A DNA stretch of 64,000 nucleotides from Corynebacterium kutscheri (GTDB taxonomy: Bacteria; Actinomycetota; Actinomycetes; Mycobacteriales; Mycobacteriaceae), in NCBI RefSeq assembly GCF_000980835.1, contig NZ_CP011312.1, positions 310,001 through 374,000 of the forward strand, read 5' to 3'. Below are positions 28,544 to 38,139 of the stretch, piece after piece. The position numbers and the translations under genes are program-made. The notes beneath the pieces are model-generated. The model worked only from the letters and a program-made list of their open reading frames with translations. It was not told where the DNA came from and made no database searches. Numbering within the stretch: position 1 is the stretch's first letter; the number at the start of each line of letters is the position of its first letter.

Positions 28544-28845
28544 TGGCTAAGATCGCAAACCCACGCGACATCATCCTCGCCCCGGTCGTTTCCGAGAAGT
28601 CTTATGGCTTGATGGAAGAAAACACCTATGTGTTCTTCGTTGACCCATCTGCTAACAAGACCGAGATCAAGATTGCTGTTGAGCAGATCTTCGGTGTGCA
28701 GGTTGCTTCCGTGAACACCCTAAACCGTGACGGTAAGCGCAAGCGCTCCCGCACCGGTTTCGGTCGTCGCAAAGCAACCAAGCGCGCTTATGTGACACTT
28801 CGTGAGGGCAGCGACGCTATCGACATCTTCGGCGCAAACGCATAA
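28543..28845 (+). CDS. rplW: 50S ribosomal protein L23
   Basis: 100 residues; contains the PVVSEKSY start segment and the basic [21 protein letters not shown] loop region (described, split) that docks at the tunnel exit and binds trigger factor. AGGAGG ribosome site lies inside rplD. Confidence 0.98.
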   Translation: MAKIANPRDIILAPVVSEKSYGLMEENTYVFFVDPSANKTEIKIAVEQIFGVQVASVNTLNRDGKRKRSRTGFGRRKATKRAYVTLREGSDAIDIFGANA

Positions 28846-28869
28846 GAAGGGTCGAGGTAAGGATTAATT

Positions 28870-29712
28870 ATGGCTATTCGTAAGTACAAGCCGACAACCC
28901 CGGGTCGCCGCCAGAGCTCCGTTTCTATGTTCGAGGAGATTACTCGCTCGACCCCAGAGAAATCTCTGGTTCGCCCACTTCCAAAGAAGGGTGGCCGTAA
29001 CGTTCACGGCCACATCACCGTTCGCCACAAGGGCGGTGGACACAAGCGCCAGTACCGTCTTATCGACTTCCGTCGCAATGACAAAGATGGCATTCCGGCA
29101 AAGGTTGCTCACATCGAGTACGACCCAAACCGTACCGCTAACATTGCATTGCTGCACTATGTTGATGGCGAGAAGCGCTACATCATCGCACCTAAGGGTC
29201 TCCAGCAGGGTCAGATGATCGAGTCCGGTGCTAACGCAGACATCAAGGTTGGCAACAACCTACCACTGCGTAACATCCCAGCCGGTACCGTCATCCACTG
29301 TGTTGAACTCAAGCCAGGTGCAGGCGCAAAGCTGGCTCGTTCCGCTGGCGCTTCCATTCAGCTTCTCGGTAAGGCAGGCAAATACGCCGTTTTGCGTATG
29401 CCTTCCTCCGAAATCCGCCGCGTGGACATTCGCTGCCGCGCAACCGTTGGTGAGGTTGGCAACGCTGACCAGATCAACATCCGCTGGGGTAAAGCCGGCC
29501 GTATGCGCTGGAAGGGCGTTCGCCCAACCGTGCGTGGTGTCGTTATGAACCCTGTGGATCACCCACATGGTGGTGGTGAAGGTAAGACCTCGGGTGGTCG
29601 TCACCCAGTGTCCCCATGGGGCAAGAAGGAAGGTCGCACCCGCAACCCGAACCGTTATAGCAACAACATGATCGTGCAGCGTCGCCGCACGAAGAACAGC
29701 AAGAAGCGTTAA
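28870..29712 (+). CDS. rplB: 50S ribosomal protein L2
   Basis: 280 residues. The start [13 protein letters not shown] and the conserved C-terminal [16 protein letters not shown] with the essential [10 protein letters not shown] segment are intact. Sits 24 bases after rplW in the S10 operon. Confidence 0.98.
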   Translation: MAIRKYKPTTPGRRQSSVSMFEEITRSTPEKSLVRPLPKKGGRNVHGHITVRHKGGGHKRQYRLIDFRRNDKDGIPAKVAHIEYDPNRTANIALLHYVDGEKRYIIAPKGLQQGQMIESGANADIKVGNNLPLRNIPAGTVIHCVELKPGAGAKLARSAGASIQLLGKAGKYAVLRMPSSEIRRVDIRCRATVGEVGNADQINIRWGKAGRMRWKGVRPTVRGVVMNPVDHPHGGGEGKTSGGRHPVSPWGKKEGRTRNPNRYSNNMIVQRRRTKNSKKR

Positions 29713-29728
29713 GAGGAGGTAACGAAAG

Positions 29729-30004
29729 ATGCCACGTAGCCTGAAGAAAGGCCCGTTCGTCGATGAGCACCTCCTCGCAAAGGTTGATGCTCAGAACGAC
29801 AAGGGTACCAAGCAGGTCATCAAGACCTGGTCCCGCCGCTCCACCATTCTTCCTGACTTCATTGGTCACACCTTCGCCGTCCACGACGGTCGTAAGCACG
29901 TTCCAGTGTTTGTGGACGACTCCATGGTCGGCCACAAGTTAGGTGAGTTTGCACCTACCAAGACCTTCAAGGGTCACATCCAGGACAAGAAGGGACGTCG
30001 ATAA
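29729..30004 (+). CDS. rpsS: 30S ribosomal protein S19
   Basis: 91 residues, [19 protein letters not shown] start and [16 protein letters not shown] end, as in all actinobacteria. AGGAGG lies 9 bases upstream. Confidence 0.98.
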   Translation: MPRSLKKGPFVDEHLLAKVDAQNDKGTKQVIKTWSRRSTILPDFIGHTFAVHDGRKHVPVFVDDSMVGHKLGEFAPTKTFKGHIQDKKGRR

Positions 30005-30007
30005 GCG

Positions 30008-30367
30008 ATGAGCGAAGCTATCACTTCCGCACGCGCAACCGCGCGTTTCATTCGCGTCTCTCCTATGAAGGCACGCCGTGTTATCGATCTGGTTCGCGGC
30101 AAGTCTGTTGAGGAAGCATTGGCTATTTTGAAGTACGCCCCACAGGGTGCTTCCGAGCCAGTTGCTAAGGTTGTGGCTTCTGCCGCAGCCAACGCCGAAA
30201 ACAACTTCGGTCTGGATCGCCGCAGCTTGGTTATCTCTGAGGCATTTGCCGACGAAGGACCAACCATGCGTCGTTTCCAGCCTCGTGCACAGGGTCGCGC
30301 ATTCCAGATCCGTAAGCGCACCAGCCACATCACCGTGGTTGTCGAGAGCCAGGAAGGGGCCAAGTAG
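30008..30367 (+). CDS. rplV: 50S ribosomal protein L22
   Basis: 119 residues. The segment [19 protein letters not shown] and the tunnel-lining hairpin ([20 protein letters not shown]) are normal, without loop insertions of the kind linked to macrolide resistance. The TAG stop overlaps the GTG of rpsC. Confidence 0.98.
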   Translation: MSEAITSARATARFIRVSPMKARRVIDLVRGKSVEEALAILKYAPQGASEPVAKVVASAAANAENNFGLDRRSLVISEAFADEGPTMRRFQPRAQGRAFQIRKRTSHITVVVESQEGAK

Positions 30368-31116
30368 TGGGCCAGAAAATCCATCCTCACGGCCTCCGTT
30401 TGGGTATCACTTCCGACTGGAAGTCCCATTGGTTCGCCGAGAAGAACTACGCTGAGTACCTCGCTGAGGACATCAAGATCCGCGCATTCTTGACCAAGAC
30501 GCTTGACCGCGCAGGTCTTGCAGACATCGTTATCGAGCGCACCCGTGATCGCGTTCGTGTCGATCTGCACACTGCTCGTCCAGGTATCGTTATTGGTCGT
30601 CGTGGTGCTGAGGCTGACCGTTTGCGCAAGGAGCTCGAAAAGCTCACCGGCAAGCAGGTCGCCCTTAACATCCTTGAGGTCAAAAACATTGATGCCAACG
30701 CTCAGTTGGTGGCACAGTCCATCGCCGAGCAGTTGACCAACCGTGTGGCTTTCCGCCGCGCAATGCGCAAGGCAATCCAGGGCGCAATGCGCCAGCCACA
30801 GGTCAAGGGCATCAAGGTTGTGTGCTCCGGTCGTCTTGGCGGTGCCGAGATGTCTCGTACCGAGCGCTACCACGAGGGTCGCGTTCCATTGCACACCCTT
30901 CGCGCCGAGATCGACTACGGCACCTATGAAGCTCACACCACTTTCGGCCGTATTGGCGTTAAGGTGTGGATCTACAAGGGTGACGTTGTTGGTGGCTGTC
31001 GCGAGAGCGAACTCAACGCACCAGCAGAGCGCCGCGGCCGCGGTGACCGCAACGCACGTCCTCGTCGTGGTGGTCAGCGCCGTAACCGTGCTGAGCAGCA
31101 GAAGCAGGAGGGCTAA
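30367..31116 (+). CDS. rpsC: 30S ribosomal protein S3
   Basis: 249 residues from a GTG overlapping the rplV stop (TAGTG). Contains the KH-domain GXXG region [18 protein letters not shown] and a basic Arg-rich C-terminal tail ([20 protein letters not shown]), as is usual in actinobacteria. Confidence 0.98.
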   Translation: MGQKIHPHGLRLGITSDWKSHWFAEKNYAEYLAEDIKIRAFLTKTLDRAGLADIVIERTRDRVRVDLHTARPGIVIGRRGAEADRLRKELEKLTGKQVALNILEVKNIDANAQLVAQSIAEQLTNRVAFRRAMRKAIQGAMRQPQVKGIKVVCSGRLGGAEMSRTERYHEGRVPLHTLRAEIDYGTYEAHTTFGRIGVKVWIYKGDVVGGCRESELNAPAERRGRGDRNARPRRGGQRRNRAEQQKQEG

Positions 31117-31119
31117 GAC

Positions 31120-31536
31120 ATGCTTATCCCTAAGCGCGTCAAGTACCGTCGCCAGCACCGTCCGGTTCGCCGTGGCGTGTCCAAGGGCGGTAACCGCATT
31201 AATTTCGGTGACTATGCCATTCAGGCTCTTGAGCCGGCATACATCACCAACCGTCAGATCGAGTCTGCACGTATCGCCATCAACCGCCACGTTAAGCGTG
31301 GTGGCAAGGTGTGGATCAACATCTTCCCAGACCGTCCATTGACCCAGAAGCCACTCGGTGTTCGTATGGGTTCCGGTAAAGGTCCAGTGGAGAAGTGGGT
31401 TGCCAACGTTAAGCCAGGTCGCATTCTCTTTGAGATGAGCTACCCTAACGAGGAAATGGCACTTGAGGCTCTGCGCCGTGCAGGCCAGAAGCTTCCTTGC
31501 AAGGTTCGTATTGTTAAGAAGGAGGACCAGTTCTAA
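31120..31536 (+). CDS. rplP: 50S ribosomal protein L16
   Basis: 138 residues, start [14 protein letters not shown], with [19 protein letters not shown]. Contacts tRNA in the A site. Shares one base with rpmC (TAATG). Confidence 0.98.
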   Translation: MLIPKRVKYRRQHRPVRRGVSKGGNRINFGDYAIQALEPAYITNRQIESARIAINRHVKRGGKVWINIFPDRPLTQKPLGVRMGSGKGPVEKWVANVKPGRILFEMSYPNEEMALEALRRAGQKLPCKVRIVKKEDQF

Positions 31537-31766
31537 TGGCTAACGGTACCCCCGCACACGAGCTTCGCGAGCTAACCGCCGAGGAGCTGACCACCCGTCT
31601 GTCCGAGGCTAAAGAAGAGCTATTCAACCTGCGCTTCCAGGCCGCTACCGGTCAGTTGACCAACAACCGCCGCATCGGCACGGTCAAGCGAGACATTGCC
31701 CGCATTTACACCGTTCTTCGCGAGCGCGAGTTGGGTCTGTCTGTAGTTCCGGGAGCTGAGGCTTAA
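31536..31766 (+). CDS. rpmC: 50S ribosomal protein L29
   Basis: 76 residues, with [19 protein letters not shown] and [19 protein letters not shown]. Starts with a base shared with rplP. Binds next to L23 at the tunnel exit. Confidence 0.97.
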   Translation: MANGTPAHELRELTAEELTTRLSEAKEELFNLRFQAATGQLTNNRRIGTVKRDIARIYTVLRERELGLSVVPGAEA

Positions 31767-31768
31767 AA

Positions 31769-32047
31769 ATGAGTGAGGCAAACGTGAACAAAAAGGAAAA
31801 AGGCGCACGCAAGGTCCGCACCGGCTATGTGGTTTCTGACAAAATGCAGAAGACCATCGTCGTCGAGCTTGAGGATCGCAAGTCGCACGCGCTGTACGGC
31901 AAGACCATCCGTACCAACTCCAAGGTCAAGGCTCACGATGAGAATGAAATCGCCGGCATCGGTGACCTCGTTCGCATCGAGGAGACTCGTCCACTGTCCA
32001 AGGACAAGCACTTCCGTCTCGTTGAAATCATCGAGAAGGCACGCTAA
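31769..32047 (+). CDS. rpsQ: 30S ribosomal protein S17
   Basis: 92 residues with [19 protein letters not shown] and the [19 protein letters not shown] end. Last gene of this S10 block; a strong terminator follows 33 bases after the stop, and rplN is 17 kb away. Confidence 0.98.
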   Translation: MSEANVNKKEKGARKVRTGYVVSDKMQKTIVVELEDRKSHALYGKTIRTNSKVKAHDENEIAGIGDLVRIEETRPLSKDKHFRLVEIIEKAR

Positions 32048-32080
32048 TTACTAGTTTTTACTAGCCTTTGACACAGAACT

Positions 32081-32105
32081 GACCCCGCTTTGGCGGGGTC
32101 TTTTT
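32081..32105 (+). terminator. S10 operon terminator
   Basis: GACCCCGC-TTTG-GCGGGGTC followed by TTTTT: a perfect rho-independent terminator separating the S10 block from the exporter-rich insert. Confidence 0.95.
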
Positions 32106-32298
32106 GTTAGCACTAGCCGATAAGATTTTAGTTTGGTAGGCATCAGCAATACAGCTAGAACCTACTGTTAGAAATGTAGTAGCTTGAAACCACATTGCTT
32201 AAAAAGAAAAAAGTGTGTCACTCTTATGGGCGCCTATTCAAGGCGACAATAGAGCATTGTTTAAAAAAATAATGTGAAAACAAAGCGAGTATCAATCA

Positions 32299-33576
32299 AT
32301 GCTGTGTAGAGATCTTAAAAACCTCGATACCGAGCACACGCCGGCATTGATTCGTCTTCGGTGGGCAACAATTTTTGCGGCCCTGGGCAACGGTCTTACC
32401 GGAGTAGTACTCACCATTACTATCGCAGAGAACTTGGGTGCTTTTGCCACCAGTGCGGCCTTAACAGCTTTAAGTGTTGGCATGCTCTTTTCTTTTGCCT
32501 CAGGTGGGATCCATGCCGATAGTGCTAACCGGGTACAAGCAATTGTGCGCAGCGACATACTTCGGTTTTTGGCCAACGCGATGATTCTAGGTGGGGTACT
32601 AGCTCCAGAAATTTTGGGTACGGTCCTAGTTGCTAGTGGTTGTCTTATTAATGGCCTGTGTGCTGGTTATTTCCGCCCCGCGCAATCATCACTATGGTCT
32701 ACACTGGTTCCGCTTGAACAACTAAAAACCACTTTAGCAACCAACGCCTTATACAACCGCGTTTTTCTTGCCCTAGGTGGTGCACTTGGCGGCATGCTTA
32801 TTGCCATGCGGTTGAGTACCTGGGGTTTGGCGCTAGACGCACTAACATTTTTACTTACAGCGCTTATCGTGCGCACTATCGACGACCCACGTTATCTACC
32901 GTCAAGCGTAAGTTCTTCGGAGACCGATAAGACACTAGATAATTCAGTGCACAAAATCGTCGCTCAGCTTAACGTACTGCGCCAATGGGCAACACTGTTG
33001 GCAGTAGCTAAAAAGTCATGCTGGCTACCGCTGTGGGTACGTACTAGTATGATTAACTCTTTTGTCGCAGGTATTACCCAAGTGTGTTTGCCTATTGTGC
33101 TAGTAGAACACTATACGAGCCAAGAAATTGGTTTTTTCCAATCTGCTGGGGTGGTGGCACTACTAGCAGGTGCAGTAATAAGTCGGATGCTACCTAGATT
33201 GCCAGTACCGGGAATGTTTCACGCCTGGGTTGAAATAGGTAGTAACATTGCTGCCGGTCTAATAGCTATGATGGGGTCAATATCTGTGGCGACAGCAAGT
33301 AGATTCTCCGGCTATTTTTGCAGCTCATTGGTAGCACCAGTTTTTGGAAAGTACATTGCGGATCAATTTGATGATTCAGAGCGCGGCAAAGTATTTGCTA
33401 TCCAAACCGGGGTGAGTTCTGTTTTGGCTCCTTTTGGCATGCTTGCGGCGAGTTTGCTACTTCTTTTATTTCCCGCAACTCAGCTGCTCTTCATGTGTTC
33501 TGCTTTGAGTATGGTGCTCGCAGCACTACCACTAGTACGTAAACAAACCTGGACTTTTGCCCTTACTACTGTTTAA
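32299..33576 (+). CDS. MFS transporter
   Basis: 425 residues, about 12 hydrophobic segments, no signal peptide. The family character shows in the N-terminal segment (LRWATIFAALGNGLTGVVLT) and the cytosolic loop residues after helix 2; it resembles drug-efflux-type MFS proteins (TMR-style short loops), but substrate is not predictable. The start is uncertain: the ATG at 32299 has no clear ribosome site. Codon use looks less biased than in the adjacent ribosomal genes. It is followed by a 280-base gap that holds a candidate Cys-rich short ORF. Confidence 0.8.
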   Translation: MLCRDLKNLDTEHTPALIRLRWATIFAALGNGLTGVVLTITIAENLGAFATSAALTALSVGMLFSFASGGIHADSANRVQAIVRSDILRFLANAMILGGVLAPEILGTVLVASGCLINGLCAGYFRPAQSSLWSTLVPLEQLKTTLATNALYNRVFLALGGALGGMLIAMRLSTWGLALDALTFLLTALIVRTIDDPRYLPSSVSSSETDKTLDNSVHKIVAQLNVLRQWATLLAVAKKSCWLPLWVRTSMINSFVAGITQVCLPIVLVEHYTSQEIGFFQSAGVVALLAGAVISRMLPRLPVPGMFHAWVEIGSNIAAGLIAMMGSISVATASRFSGYFCSSLVAPVFGKYIADQFDDSERGKVFAIQTGVSSVLAPFGMLAASLLLLLFPATQLLFMCSALSMVLAALPLVRKQTWTFALTTV

Positions 33577-33716
33577 AACAGGCTAGCGCCAATAGGAAGG
33601 TTCACTGGTTGTAGCTACTGTTTTTCCAGGTAGTAATGAGTAGCCCCAGAAGAATCAACCTAGTTCTACTGAAACAGATAATTATTAGTTTTCCTTCGAC
33701 TATTCTTCTCCTGGAC

Positions 33717-33722
33717 TACGAT
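33717..33722 (+). promoter_or_regulatory. -10 element TACGAT before a candidate short ORF
   Basis: TACGAT fits TANNNT and ends 6 bases before the ATG at 33729. TTCGAC at 33695-33700 is a possible -35. This geometry would give a leaderless mRNA starting at the ATG. Confidence 0.4.
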
Positions 33723-33728
33723 TAATCC

Positions 33729-33866
33729 ATGTGCGCTTGCTTCTGCAGTAGGGCTTTCCCCACAGCTGAAACCTGTACCGAGACCCGGTGTATGCATTAC
33801 AACGTGGAAGCTAGCTGGAACAATGGTAGCAGTTCAGGCGTGATGGAGAAGGACTTTTGTTGTTGA
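33729..33866 (+). CDS. candidate Cys-rich leader ORF, 45 residues
   Basis: Encodes MCACFCSRAFPTAETCTETR, then CMHYNVEASWNNGSSSGVME and KDFCC: seven cysteines, three near the start and two at the very end. No ribosome site precedes it, but a TANNNT box is placed for a leaderless mRNA. Its TGA overlaps the ATG of the MFS-kinase gene (TGATG), so translation could be coupled. Leaderless polycysteine short ORFs that attenuate downstream genes are known in mycobacteria; this looks similar. It may instead be a chance frame, since it has no other support. A peptide precursor is a third option. Confidence 0.35.
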   Translation: MCACFCSRAFPTAETCTETRCMHYNVEASWNNGSSSGVMEKDFCC

Positions 33867-35755
33867 TGAAAGCGTCATATCTTCACCGCTACCGCCTTGC
33901 CTATTATTTGAAGTCAACCGCTCTTACCATGCCAGTCCTGCCAATTTGGTGGAGTCAGCAGCCGGGAGTTGGAGTATCTGTTTACCTTGCTGGTATGGCC
34001 ATCCAAGCAATAGTTTCCTTGGTTATCGACTTTCCTTTATCACTATGGAGCGATAAGACGCAGCCGCGCATACCCTATGCCATAGGGTTGGGAATTTTCG
34101 CATTGGCGTTTATTGCCACATGTGTTAGTGGCTTATGGGGATTTATCGGCTATCTTGTTTTGCTCTGTATCGCAGGTGCTTTGATGTCAGGATCTGACAT
34201 TGCATTGTTGATGGATATTACAAAAGACCAGTTCAAAACTGAGCTTTATGAACTAAACCGCCGGTTCTATCTTTTTACAAGCGGTTTATTTCTTGTTGGG
34301 GTAGGTCTGTACTTGATATCGCCTAAGTTATTGTTTGGCATTCAGGCACTTTTTCTCGCTGTCGCTGCTTGTCTTATTGCGACACTACGTACCACTGCGC
34401 ATCAACCTTTAGAAGCAACCAGCAGTTCAGAAAAAGTTGCTTTAGCTGGCAACTGGCGGATTTCACCCACACTTACTTGGGGGATAGTTGTTATGGCTAT
34501 CTGCCTGGCTGGGGGAGAATTTGAAGCTGTCAACCAATTACTTAACCGCAGCCTCCAAATTGTGGTGGCGGCTGTGAGCATTGCCCACATCAATAGTTTA
34601 TGGACTGTAGCTGGGGTACTTGTGATAACAAATATGTTGTCTTCGCTCGGCTTGGGAACTAGGGCTCGTCAGTTAAGCGAAAAACACGGTGTGTATGCCA
34701 CACTGATTGCTCTTGTGGCAGGAACGCTAGCGTCGCTTATGTTTATTAACAGTGGCATGCTGCCAGTGATCGTGCTGGGTGCCGTTGTAATGGGCATAAC
34801 AAAGGGCATTTATCGACCACTAGTTACTACACTTGTTATGCAAGCATTGCCTTCTGCCCATTGGAAGGCTCGCTGGTTGTCAGTGACCGGCATGCTGTCT
34901 AGCTTGGTTTCTTCGGTAATCAATGTGCTCATTGTGCTGGGTAACCCACCAGAGTCGGAAATTATCCAACGTATGGCGATCCAGCTGTTATGTGTCATGG
35001 TTCCTACGGTGATTATTATTAGCGCTAGACGACGGTTAGCGTTGCCTTTGGCCACTAAGGAGATCACAAATAAGATCACTCGACGGGTGATAAAGCTAGG
35101 CCAAGACCATCCCGCATGGTTGGAACAAACATACGTGCCTGCTAACAACCAGATTATTTCTAGGGTTGTGGCATCTCAGTTAGCTTCTGATCTTCCCCAT
35201 CCGCAGATCTTGCACTGCGATGATGATCGCATTGAGTTTGAGTTCATCAATGGACCCATACTGGAAGATGTGGAACCAACGCGCCGGTGGCAAGTGCTGA
35301 GCCAGCACCGCGTCTTTATGGCCTTGCATGCTCGTAAATCGCTTCCATCAGCAGATTTAGCGCAGGTAGCTCAAACACAATTTGCTCAAGAATGCGCTCA
35401 GATATGTAATTGTTCCACAGTCTCTCATGGCAATGTGCACCCAGGAAATATTTTATTGCACGACAATAAGTTCGTACTTGTTAATTGGGATCACAGTGGA
35501 AACAGCTCACGGGCACTAGACGAATTAGCGCTTCTTACCCATCCAGATCTTAACGCGACACTAGACCAGCGAATCAGTATGTTCCGCAAGCTGGTTACCG
35601 CACACAATAATGATTGTCCGATTCATGCTATGACCTATCAGCAGGTGGCGAAACGCGTAGTGACCGCCAAAATAATAGATATTCACAGTTGGAATGATTC
35701 AGAAACCAAAAGTTATTTGCTGTTAGCTTATGATGAGGCACGAAAATCACTGTGA
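33866..35755 (+). CDS. MFS transporter fused to C-terminal APH-like kinase fold
   Basis: 629 residues from ATG 33866 (TTG codons just before it are possible starts). Residues 1 to about 400 are an MFS permease with about 12 hydrophobic segments. Residues about 410-629 are soluble and resemble the aminoglycoside phosphotransferase fold: a hinge-like IEFEFINGPILEDV, the catalytic-loop HGNVHPGNIL (residues 521-530) and the metal-site VLVNWDHSG with Asp542. The usual loop is HGDxHxxNIL; here Asp is Asn523, which would hinder catalysis, so a sensor or pseudokinase role is possible. The ribosome site GGAGAAGGAC lies in the upstream short ORF. No known family with this fusion is recognised. Confidence 0.75.
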   Translation: MKASYLHRYRLAYYLKSTALTMPVLPIWWSQQPGVGVSVYLAGMAIQAIVSLVIDFPLSLWSDKTQPRIPYAIGLGIFALAFIATCVSGLWGFIGYLVLLCIAGALMSGSDIALLMDITKDQFKTELYELNRRFYLFTSGLFLVGVGLYLISPKLLFGIQALFLAVAACLIATLRTTAHQPLEATSSSEKVALAGNWRISPTLTWGIVVMAICLAGGEFEAVNQLLNRSLQIVVAAVSIAHINSLWTVAGVLVITNMLSSLGLGTRARQLSEKHGVYATLIALVAGTLASLMFINSGMLPVIVLGAVVMGITKGIYRPLVTTLVMQALPSAHWKARWLSVTGMLSSLVSSVINVLIVLGNPPESEIIQRMAIQLLCVMVPTVIIISARRRLALPLATKEITNKITRRVIKLGQDHPAWLEQTYVPANNQIISRVVASQLASDLPHPQILHCDDDRIEFEFINGPILEDVEPTRRWQVLSQHRVFMALHARKSLPSADLAQVAQTQFAQECAQICNCSTVSHGNVHPGNILLHDNKFVLVNWDHSGNSSRALDELALLTHPDLNATLDQRISMFRKLVTAHNNDCPIHAMTYQQVAKRVVTAKIIDIHSWNDSETKSYLLLAYDEARKSL

Positions 35756-35854
35756 TGCGTTGTGTAACTTGGTGGAGAGCAACAAGCATGTTTTTGTGAA
35801 TATGAACGCATAAATATGAGTTCTATGTTGGAATAATTTTTTCTGAGTAGTTTT

Positions 35855-37033
35855 TTAGCTAAGCCGTATTGCTTTAACATCACCTAATTGAGTAAAGAAA
35901 AAGCTTGATACACCAAGTACTACAATGAAGAAAACTCCGGCAGGGATATGCCCGAAACTTTCAAAAAGTATTCCCGCGGTGGCATTGCCTATAGGCATCA
36001 TTATCATTGCCGAAGTGGAAAGTATCGCGGTACATCTTCCTTGAAATTCATGAGGTACGGATTTAATAAAAAATCCGCTACATGGTGCATTGAAAATAGG
36101 AAGAAAGAACCCGGATAACACCATTCCAACAATGACAAACCAGCTATTACCTAAGGTCACAGCGAGTGAGCTGGAAAATAAAATCATCGCAGTAATAATC
36201 ATATTTCCGGCAGGTACTTTAGCAACAAGTTTGCTTGCAATAATTGCTCCGCATAGTCCTGCTAACCCGATTGCTGCCTGGTAGAAGCCCAATGAAAGTG
36301 AGCTTAACGACGCATATTTCAAACTTAGTAATGAAAGCGTAGTTATTCCGGCAAAAGAAAAATTCATCAGTGGGCTATACCAGCCGATAGCAAATAGTTG
36401 TTTTTGGCTTCGCAGCCAATCCCAGGCTGGTCGTAATGGTGGTGTGGTTAACGACTTATTAGTAGCTTTTACTGGTCGATGTCGAATGAACAACAGACAC
36501 GCTAAAACCCATAAAAAAGACGCTGCGTCAACTAAAAAAGGTGCTTGGTTTGAGTGTGAAATGAGTACACCAGCAAGTGGTGGACCAACGATAACACCAA
36601 TTGAATAGCGTCCCTGATTTACTGCCATTGCCTGTGCTAGCAGATCTGGATCAACTATTTCTTTCAGGAATGCGCGCTCAGCAGTATTAAACGCTGATGA
36701 TGCAGCTCCTAATAAAATGGTGGCGACAGCAAAAGCTATGATTGGAAAATTTCCACTTGCTGCCCATACACATAATAAGGCACCACCAAGCCCTATAATT
36801 GCGGAACTTTTTAGGATGAAAAGCCGCGGATATCTATCCACCATACGACCAATGGGAAGCCCAAAAACAACCATACTTAAGACAAAAAGTCCTGATTATG
36901 TACTAGCGAGCGTAGGAGAATCAGTAATATTTAAAACCACAAGAAACAATGCGAAAGTTGTTATTTGGGTACCAATGACGCCAATTGTCTGCCCAGAGAT
37001 TAAAAGTCGATAATCTCTATTTCGCCATAGCAT
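35855..37033 (-). pseudogene. MFS transporter disrupted by an in-frame stop
   Basis: The natural frame begins at ATG 37033 (AAAGGAG about 10 bases upstream) and reads LWRNRDYRLLISGQTIGVIG, the typical MFS start, but meets TAA at 36896-36898 (codon 46). The same frame then continues as SGLFVLSMVVFGLPIGRMVD for a further 346 codons to the true end. A restart at ATG 36874 would give 339 residues lacking helix 1 and has no ribosome site at good spacing. So the 392-codon gene looks inactivated by one nonsense change. The family resembles the MFS at 32299 (multidrug-type). Confidence 0.8.
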
Positions 37034-37371
37034 TAAAATTATGCTCCTTTACCTGGGCAGAAGTCGAAACTGAAGTATATTTTTAGAGCTGATAAGTTCA
37101 AATATGTTAGCGTGCAGCCTAAAACATTAACGAACTAATAAAACCTAAGTGTAGGTGAGTAAAAGTGCGATTTTGCGCTACCACAGGCCACTCGTGGTCT
37201 GCTGAAAGATTTCCTGTGCCCGAAGTCAAGCCTGTCGTATCAAAAAAACAGCATGAGACTTTGGTCAGCAGAGGCATGGATGACTAAAATCGAGTCTGAT
37301 CGTTCTCGCAGACACTGATATAGCGGTCAATGCATTTTGATGCTTAATCTTGTTGTGCGCTGAGGAAAAAT
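37034..37371. other. gene-poor gap with one weak short frame
   Basis: No convincing gene. A 40-codon plus-strand frame at 37165-37287 (GTG start, AGGTG 9 bases upstream; RFCATTGHSWSAERFPVPEV) has mild protein-like content but no recognisable relative, and is not called. No strong terminator is seen after the ABC permease gene. Confidence 0.35.
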
Positions 37372-38136
37372 TCAGAGCGTATCAAAACGTATTCCTGCCC
37401 TAGTGCGGATGAGGGCACGCTGTATGGTGGCAATACCAATACCTGCCCAGATAGCAGCGATAAGGACGTCGAAAAGCATTCCTTGGATACCACCAGTACC
37501 ACTGAGCCAATTCAAGGTGCCACGCATTGGTGCCACCAGGCTTACTAGCTCTAACCAAGTAGGAAAGAAAGTTGCCGGAACAATAACACCGGCAAGTACT
37601 GGTAGAAATACCCCCGCAATTGTGGCACCGAGATAAGGATCAGAAAGGTTAACTCCAATACCACTGGCTGCAATACCAAGTAGGATTCCACAGCACAGAG
37701 CAACCGGGAGTAAAACGATTGTGCGCCCTAATTGGTTAAGGTCATGGGTGGGATCAAAAATAAAAACTCCGCCCAAGCTCACTAAAGCAGTAACGAGTGA
37801 AAAAACCGTGGGTGCGATAATAATTGCCAGCCAATAGGCGAGGTCAAAGCGACGGAAAGTGTGTATTTCAAAGAACACCCCGATAGTGCGTTGCCGGGCG
37901 ATAGTGGCAACTATCCCGGAAAGAACAGAAAGACATAAAGCAACTAAGCCAGCACCATAACCGGTGCGAACAAGATCTGGACTACCAAGATCATTGCCCA
38001 TGAGTACCGAAAAAAGAATCTCTAATAGCGGTAATAACACGAGTGCAGTAATAGTAGTGCCGATAGTGGCAAACACAATCGAGGACGCCCACGATACCTT
38101 CACTGTAGATAAGAAACGATACCCAAACGCAAGCAT
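37372..38136 (-). CDS. ABC-2 type exporter permease
   Basis: 254 residues, six hydrophobic segments, no signal peptide: the size and helix order of ABC-2 permeases that work as half-transporters with the ATPase at 38892-39872. It starts 3 bases after the stop of the second permease gene, so the three genes form one operon. Substrate unknown. Confidence 0.8.
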   Translation of the reverse strand: MLAFGYRFLSTVKVSWASSIVFATIGTTITALVLLPLLEILFSVLMGNDLGSPDLVRTGYGAGLVALCLSVLSGIVATIARQRTIGVFFEIHTFRRFDLAYWLAIIIAPTVFSLVTALVSLGGVFIFDPTHDLNQLGRTIVLLPVALCCGILLGIAASGIGVNLSDPYLGATIAGVFLPVLAGVIVPATFFPTWLELVSLVAPMRGTLNWLSGTGGIQGMLFDVLIAAIWAGIGIATIQRALIRTRAGIRFDTL

Positions 38137-38139
38137 GGC

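Noticed and set aside
29974-31290. 438-codon open frame antisense to rpsS, rplV, rpsC and rplP
   Set aside because: It lies opposite strongly conserved ribosomal genes, has Thr/Leu/Val/Asn-rich low-complexity composition, and arises from their codon bias. No start signals.
37165-37287. 40-codon frame with AGGTG before a GTG
   Set aside because: Weak start, no terminator, no relative recognised; too little to call a gene, though it is noted in the gap entry.
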